Shown here: in pieces, positions 61,801 through 64,000 of the stretch | Position numbering within the stretch: position 1 is the stretch's first letter | How the letters are laid out: every line of letters starts with the position of its first letter | From: Streptoverticillium olivoreticuli subsp. olivoreticuli | Lineage (GTDB): Bacteria; Actinomycetota; Actinomycetes; Streptomycetales; Streptomycetaceae | Reading direction: 5' to 3' | Assembly: GCF_003391135.1 (NCBI RefSeq) | Contig: NZ_CP031455.1 | Coordinates: forward strand, 8,273,501 to 8,337,500 | Length of the DNA stretch: 64,000 nt | Program-made: the position numbers and the translations under genes | Notes under the pieces: generated by a model | What the model saw: the letters and a program-made list of their open reading frames with translations, nothing else | The model's database searches: none | What the model was told of the DNA's origin: nothing

Positions 61801-64000
61801 CGCAGCGGTGCCGACCACCTCCTCCTCACCAGCCGCCGCGGCCCCGACGCCCCCGGCGCCGGAGAGCTGGCCGCCGAACTGGCCGACCTGGGCGCCCGGG
61901 TCACCGTCGCGGCCTGCGACACCGCCGACCGCGACGCGCTGGCCGCGCTGCTGGCCTCCGTACCGGACGAGCACCCGCTGACCGGCGTCGTGCACGCGGC
62001 CGGCGTCGGCCAGGCGGCCCCCCTCACGGAGACCTCCCTGGCCGCCGCCGAGGAGGCGATGGCCGCGAAGATGCTCGGGGCGGCCCACCTCGACACCCTC
62101 CTCGACGGCCACGACCTCGACTTCTTCGTCCTGGTCTCCTCGATCGCCGGAGTCTGGGGCAGCGCCGGGCAGAGCGCCTACGGCGCCGCCAACGCCTATC
62201 TCGACGCCCTCGCCGAACACCGACGGGCCCGCGGCCTGCCCGCGACCTCGGTGGCCTGGGGCCCCTGGGGCGAGCTCGGCATGGCCACCCACGAGGCCGT
62301 GGCCGACCAGCTGCGGCGGCAGGGGCTGCGCTTCCTCGCCCCCGCCACCGCCATGGCCGAACTGCGCCGCGCGGTCGTCCAGCAGGACGTCACCGTCACG
62401 GTCGCCGACGTCGACTGGGACCGCTACCACCCCGTCTTCACCTCCTCCCGCCCCAGCCCCCTCTTCGACGAACTGGCCGACGTCCGGGCCCTCGCGCACA
62501 CCGACGGCGAGAGCGCCGTACCGGAGTTCGCCGCACGCCTGCGGGGACTCGGCGAGGACGAGCAGGAGCGGCTCCTGACCGACCTGGTGCGCGCCGAGGC
62601 GGCCGTCGTCCTCGGCCACACCTCCGCCGAGGGCGTCGCGGAGCGGCGGGCCTTCCGCGAGGCGGGCTTCGACTCGCTGACCGCCGTGGAGCTGCGCAAG
62701 CGGCTGGCCGCGCTCACCGGCCTGTCCCTGCCCGCCACCCTGGTCTTCGACTACCCGACCCCCGGCGCCCTCGCACGCCATCTGCGCGCCGAACTCCTCG
62801 GCACAGCGGGCGAGTCGGCGGCGGCCGTGGCCGTACCGACCCCCGGCGGCTTCGACGAGCCCATCGCCATCGTCGGCATGAGCTGCCGCTTCCCCGGCGG
62901 CGTCCGCTCCCCGGAACAGTTCTGGGAGCTGATCTCCGAAGGCGTCGACGCCATCTCCGACTTCCCCGTCAACCGCGGCTGGAACACCGACCTCTACCAC
63001 CCGGATCCGGACAACAACGGCACGACGTACTCCACCCAGGGCGGATTCCTGCACGACGCGGGCGAGTTCGACGCCGGATTCTTCGGCATCTCGCCGCGCG
63101 AGGCCCTGTCGATGGACCCCCAGCAGCGGCTGCTGCTTGAGACCACCTGGGAGGCGTTCGAGCAGGCCGGCATCGACCCCGCGACGGTCCACTCCACGGC
63201 GACCGGAACCTTCATCGGCTCCACCTACCAGGAGTACGGCCTCGGCATCGACGACCCCTCCGCCGGCCACCTGGTGACCGGCACCAGCCCCAGCGTGCTC
63301 TCCGGGCGGCTGGCCTACCTCTTCGGCCTCGAAGGGCCGGCCGTCACCGTCGACACGGCCTGCTCCTCGTCCCTGGTCGCCCTGCACCTGGCCTGCCAGT
63401 CGCTGCGCAACGGCGAGAGCTCGCTGGCCCTGGCCGGCGGCGCGACGGTGATGACCAACCCCAGCCCCTTCGTCGCCTTCAGCCGACAGCGGGCCCTCGC
63501 GGGCGACGGCCGCTGCAAGGCGTTCTCCGACAGCGCCGACGGCATGACGCTCGCCGAAGGCGTCGGCATCCTCGTCCTGGAACGCCTCTCCGACGCGCGT
63601 CGCAACGGCCGCGAGATCCTCGCCGTCGTCCGCGGCTCCGCCATCAACCAGGACGGCGCCTCCAACGGCCTGTCCGCCCCGAACGGCCCGTCCCAGCAGC
63701 GCGTCATCCGCCAGGCCCTCGCCAACTCCGGGCTGGCCCCGGCGGACATCGACGCCGTCGAGGCGCACGGCACCGGCACCGCCCTCGGCGACCCCATCGA
63801 GGCCCAGGCCCTGCTCGCCACCTACGGCTGGGCCCGCGACGCCGAACACCCCCTGCTCCTGGGCTCCGTGAAGTCCAACATCGGGCACACCCAGTCGGCG
63901 GCCGGCGTGGCCGGCGTCATCAAGATGGTCATGGCACTGCGCCACGGCGAACTGCCGCGCACCCTGCACGCCGACACCCCCTCCAGCCACGTCGACTGGA
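52843..64000 (+). CDS. Modular type I polyketide synthase (3' end outside window)
   Basis: A single frame stays open for more than 3700 codons from GTG 52843 to the right edge. The N-terminus (AKVDKEQKLRDYLKRASADL) is a class-1 docking coiled coil, so this is an extension polypeptide that receives a chain from another PKS protein, not a loading protein. Domain order is KS-AT-DH-KR-ACP, KS-AT-KR-ACP, KS (cut). Both complete AT domains carry GHSxG and HAFH, the malonyl-CoA signature. Every KS has the TACSSS active-site cysteine. The module order and the adjacent gmd gene match AmphI/NysI (modules 9 onward) of polyene macrolide synthases; this is inference from architecture. The start has a weak ribosome site, so an alternative start close by is possible. 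Confidence 0.93.
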   Translation, partial: MAKVDKEQKLRDYLKRASADLRRSRQRVGELEAAAREPIAIVGMSCRFPGGVTTPEELWSMLVAGEDGITESPADRGWELLTGNAGEAGGAEKFSGGFLHDAAEFDAGFFGISPREALSMDPQQRVLLESSWEAFERAGIDPAAVRGTRTGVFVGAMPQDYRVGPEDDVQGFTLTGQATSVLSGRLSYFFGAVGPAVTVDTACSSSLVALHLAAHSLRQGECSLALAAGVTVMSTPTTFVEFARQGGLAADGRCRSFADAAGGTGWAEGVGVLVLERLSEARRNGHEVLAVIRGSAVNQDGASNGLTAPNGPSQQRVIEQALANARLSADAVDVVEAHGTGTTLGDPVEAQALIATYGRNRAEDRPLLLGSVKSNLGHTQAAAGMAGIIKMVLAMRHGTLPRTLHVDAPSSHVDWTAGAVRLLTEQAPWPRGEEPRRAGISSFGISGTNAHTILEEAPSERAPGTAEKDAEDAEETAAVAEPAAPVELIAAGAVPWLLSGRTREALRAQAGRLLAFLTSRPELEFVDVAHSLATARSAFEHRAAFTAADRDRALEALTALADGEPAPGLAHGTVQGRSKLAFLFAGQGSQRPGMGRELHARFPVFAAALDDILAHFDEGLEKPLKDVLFAAEGTPEAGLLNETGYAQPALFAIEVALYRLAESLGIKPDFLAGHSIGEIAAAHVAGVFSAADAAALVLARGRLMQALPAGGAMVSLEATEDEVLPLIENRRDRVSIAAVNGPTALVVAGAEDEVAAVAGHFTALGRKTKRLRVSHAFHSPLMEPMLEEFRAVVSGLAPQAPVIPVVSGLTGTLATVEQLTSPDYWADHARHAVRFADTVAWLSGHGTGTFLELGPDGVLSAMAQACLDGTDDDNGTTGAVPATLAVLRPGRPEAETLTTALAGLHVRGVAVRWEPWFAGTGARRTDLPTYAFQHRRYWPKGIPAQGADVRAAGLGAARHPLLAAAVSVANSDGLLLTGRLSLRTHPWLADHAVRGTVLLPGTAFLELAVRAGDETGCGRVEELTLAAPLVLPAEGGVQVQVWAGSPDESGRRTLSIHSRPDGPEELPWTQHAAGTLVAGEHRAGFDATAWPPTGAEPLDLDGFYDRMADGGFAYGPLFQGLRAAWRAGDDVYAEVTLPETGAFDTGSFGIHPALLDAALHASAFAGLGEQGRGGLPFSWQDVTLHASGATAVRVKLARADDDAVTIAVADTSGALVASVGSLVLRAMPDEQLTAASLARDALFELRWAPLPETAGTAPSAVAVLGPDLFGLAEALTSPDRTVTELPGLATAADIPEVVLAPVAGTDGDEPAASAHTRTAHVLEQLRSWLENERYAGSRLVFVTRGAVTTDGRQAPDPAAAAVWGLVRAAQTEHPDRFGLVDLDPAGPTAPELVRALATDEPQTALRGGALLGARLSRAQAPGSGTPWNPEGTVVLTGATGGLGRVLARHLVTERGVRHLLLVSRRGLAAEGAEELVAELTGHGARVAVEACDLADRAAVDRMLAAVPAEHPVTAVVHSAGTLDDGLIESLTPERISAVLRPKADAVWHLHEATRGLDLAAFVVFSSLSGTVGAAGQGNYAAANAFVDAVAQLRRAEGLPGLSLGWGPWAPTGGMTGGLTDNDLQRLARAGTPALTEEQGVALFDIATAATTAVLLPVRLDLSVLRVSGEVPALMRGLVRTPVRRSVVSGSETAVSLVQQLSRLPEADRHEVVRDLVAGQVAAVLGHSGTAEVDAERPFRELGFDSLTAVELRNRLRTATGLRTAATVVFDYPTVAALAAHVLGELMGSEAAVTADAPRAAAEQDPIVIVGMSCRYPGGVASPEDLWRLVSEGTDAISGLPTDRGWDLEALYDPDPDRLGTSYSRFGGFLHEAPEFDPAFFGMSPREALATDSQQRLLLEASWEAFERAGIDPVSLRGSRTGVFAGVMYNDYAMVLAGGQFEGHQGSGTSPSIASGRVSYALGLEGPAVTVDTACSSSLVAMHWAMQALRAGECSLALAGGVTVMSTPGSLIEFSRQRGLSPDGRCKAFSDSADGVGWAEGVGMLVLERLSDAQRNGHRVLAVVRGSAVNQDGASNGLTAPNGPSQQRVIRQALAGAGLSVADVDAVEAHGTGTTLGDPIEAQALLATYGQDRDPEQPLLLGSVKSNIGHTQAAAGVAGVIKMVMAMDRGVLPRTLHADEPSSHVEWDAGAVRLLTEETPWPQAGRPRRAGVSSFGFSGTNAHVVLEEAPAAPGPRDEREQPLHAPAVVPWTLSGRSRAALRDQAARLRSFLDDRPAFDPADVGLSLATTRSAFDQRAVVTGDRDELLRALAALAADRPDPALTEGETGGAGKLAVLFAGQGSQRPGTGRELHARFPAFATALDEVAAALDPHLDRPLKDVLLAPAGSPEAELLDRTEWTQPALFAVEVALYRLLRTWGIRPDVLLGHSVGEIAAAHVAGVLPLPDAARLVAARARLMQALPATGAMISLQATEDEVAPLLAGREHQISLAAVNGPTAVVVSGDEAAAEEIAAHFAAQGRRTKRLPVSHAFHSPLMEPMLDEFREVAAQLTYAAPTLTVISDLTGRPATEEELRSADYWVAHARGTVRFADGIRAAQAHGAATFLELGPDSVLSSPAQDTLGDGTDADFVPLLRADRGEERSVTSALARLHVRGTAVDWPAYFTGMGARTVDLPTYAFQHERYWPEAAPARGPQAAADPADAELWSAVERGDAAGLAGLLGLRDEQHASLYALLPALSSWRQLRQEKALLDSTRYRVAWRPVRPAAAPVLDGTWLVVTAEGTDSDEILDALRGHGAQFETLVLDADCRERAVLAARLEAVRDTGRPLSGVLSLLALADRPGTEPPAGLALSIALTQALADTELAAPVWALTRGAVTTGAADPLTDPLQAAVWGLGRVAALEHPQLWGGLIDLPAVLDGPATQHLVSALAAQGDEDQIAIRATGALGRRLVRHPLDGLPPADAFTARGTVLVTGGTGALGAEVARWLARSGADHLLLTSRRGPDAPGAGELAAELADLGARVTVAACDTADRDALAALLASVPDEHPLTGVVHAAGVGQAAPLTETSLAAAEEAMAAKMLGAAHLDTLLDGHDLDFFVLVSSIAGVWGSAGQSAYGAANAYLDALAEHRRARGLPATSVAWGPWGELGMATHEAVADQLRRQGLRFLAPATAMAELRRAVVQQDVTVTVADVDWDRYHPVFTSSRPSPLFDELADVRALAHTDGESAVPEFAARLRGLGEDEQERLLTDLVRAEAAVVLGHTSAEGVAERRAFREAGFDSLTAVELRKRLAALTGLSLPATLVFDYPTPGALARHLRAELLGTAGESAAAVAVPTPGGFDEPIAIVGMSCRFPGGVRSPEQFWELISEGVDAISDFPVNRGWNTDLYHPDPDNNGTTYSTQGGFLHDAGEFDAGFFGISPREALSMDPQQRLLLETTWEAFEQAGIDPATVHSTATGTFIGSTYQEYGLGIDDPSAGHLVTGTSPSVLSGRLAYLFGLEGPAVTVDTACSSSLVALHLACQSLRNGESSLALAGGATVMTNPSPFVAFSRQRALAGDGRCKAFSDSADGMTLAEGVGILVLERLSDARRNGREILAVVRGSAINQDGASNGLSAPNGPSQQRVIRQALANSGLAPADIDAVEAHGTGTALGDPIEAQALLATYGWARDAEHPLLLGSVKSNIGHTQSAAGVAGVIKMVMALRHGELPRTLHADTPSSHVDW
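52951..58200 (+). other. PKS module A: KS-AT-DH-KR-ACP
   Basis: KS about 52951-54220 (Cys at 53449, His at 53854). AT about 54577-55440 (Ser at 54865; HAFH at 55165-55176, malonyl type). DH about 55717-56540, with His at 55813 in HAVRGTVLLP and Asp at 56308 in HPALLDAALH, so it should be active. KR about 56550-57680 (ggt loop at 57151, LDD at 57406-57414, Tyr at 57577), a B-type reductase. ACP about 57970-58200 (GFDSL Ser at 58075). There is no ER. The predicted product of this module is an alpha,beta-double bond (B-type KR plus DH, usually trans). Confidence 0.9.
58252..62790 (+). other. PKS module B: KS-AT-KR-ACP
   Basis: KS about 58252-59530 (Cys at 58762). AT about 59836-60700 (Ser at 60124; HAFH at 60424-60435, malonyl type). 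KR about 61090-62420 (NADPH loop at 61756, no LDD motif, Trp at 62155 eight residues before Tyr at 62179), an A-type reductase predicted to give an L-configured hydroxyl. ACP about 62560-62790 (Ser at 62674). The AT-KR linker carries a dimerisation-type helix pair rather than a DH. Confidence 0.9.
62857..64000 (+). other. PKS module C: KS (cut by window end)
   Basis: A third ketosynthase starts at about 62857 (EPIAIVGMSCRFPGG) with its active cysteine at 63361 and the KSNIGHT block near 63874. The window ends inside its C-terminal part, so the extender specificity of module C is unknown. Confidence 0.9.

Noticed and set aside
52204..63990. Very long minus-strand frames (1372 and 2538 residues) opposite the PKS
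   Set aside because: They are antisense shadows caused by GC-biased third positions; the plus strand encodes recognisable KS, AT, DH, KR and ACP domains in one frame.

Overview
The window is a high-GC actinobacterial sequence, almost certainly Streptomyces. The evidence is strong GC bias at third codon positions, frequent GTG starts with AGGAG-type ribosome sites, an AfsR/SARP regulator, an Rv1733c-type membrane protein, a DUF6643-type protein, actinobacterial type I-E CRISPR repeats, and the start of a modular type I polyketide synthase. No rRNA or tRNA gene was recognised.

Layout. (1) 1-8.9 kb is ordinary chromosome: a PLP-dependent cysteine-synthase-family enzyme cut by the left edge, an SRPBCC protein, a DeoR/GlpR repressor, a beta-helix/AAA+ fusion, an Rv1733c-like membrane protein, a MOSC protein, a small Pro/Gln/Tyr-rich protein and 6-phosphogluconate dehydrogenase. 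(2) 8.9-21.6 kb is a patchwork accessory region: a tail-fibre-like protein, a disrupted secreted beta-helix gene, an AfsR-type regulator, an M28 peptidase lacking its secretion signal, a TetR-linked AtzG/amidase pair with three matching operator-like sites, scrambled IS5-type remnants and an 86-bp copy of part of gnd. (3) 21.6-34.5 kb is a four-gene operon in which every junction is an ATGA overlap. It encodes giant proteins of unknown function, ending with the distal gene product that resembles the tail-fibre-like protein at 10.2 kb; the first gene combines an HNH-like motif, a DUF6603-like body and a YVTN-type beta-propeller. This is the best candidate for an undescribed system.

(4) 34.9-50.3 kb is a type I-E CRISPR-Cas locus, transcribed leftward as cse1-cse2-cas7-cas5-cas6e-cas3. 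It has two arrays (22 and 18 repeats, counting degenerate ones), each with a conserved leader on its right. No cas1 or cas2 is present. Between the arrays lie an IS701 remnant, an ADP-ribosylglycohydrolase and an intact IS21-family element that has split the terminal repeat of array 2 with a 6-bp target duplication. (5) 50.3-51.5 kb is a graveyard of gene and IS fragments. (6) 51.6-64.0 kb is the edge of a biosynthetic cluster: a GDP-mannose 4,6-dehydratase followed by a giant PKS gene (modules KS-AT-DH-KR-ACP, KS-AT-KR-ACP, KS...) that runs off the right edge. This pairing and module order resemble the amphDIII/amphI (nysDIII/nysI) arrangement of polyene macrolide clusters.

How the genes work together. 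The cas genes would form Cascade plus the Cas3 effector using crRNA from two arrays, without local adaptation genes. The TetR gene and the AtzG/amidase pair appear to share an operator. The four giant proteins are presumably made in coordinated amounts and may form one assembly. GDP-mannose dehydratase would feed mycosamine synthesis for a polyketide built by the adjacent PKS. The chemical and system-level statements are inference from sequence.
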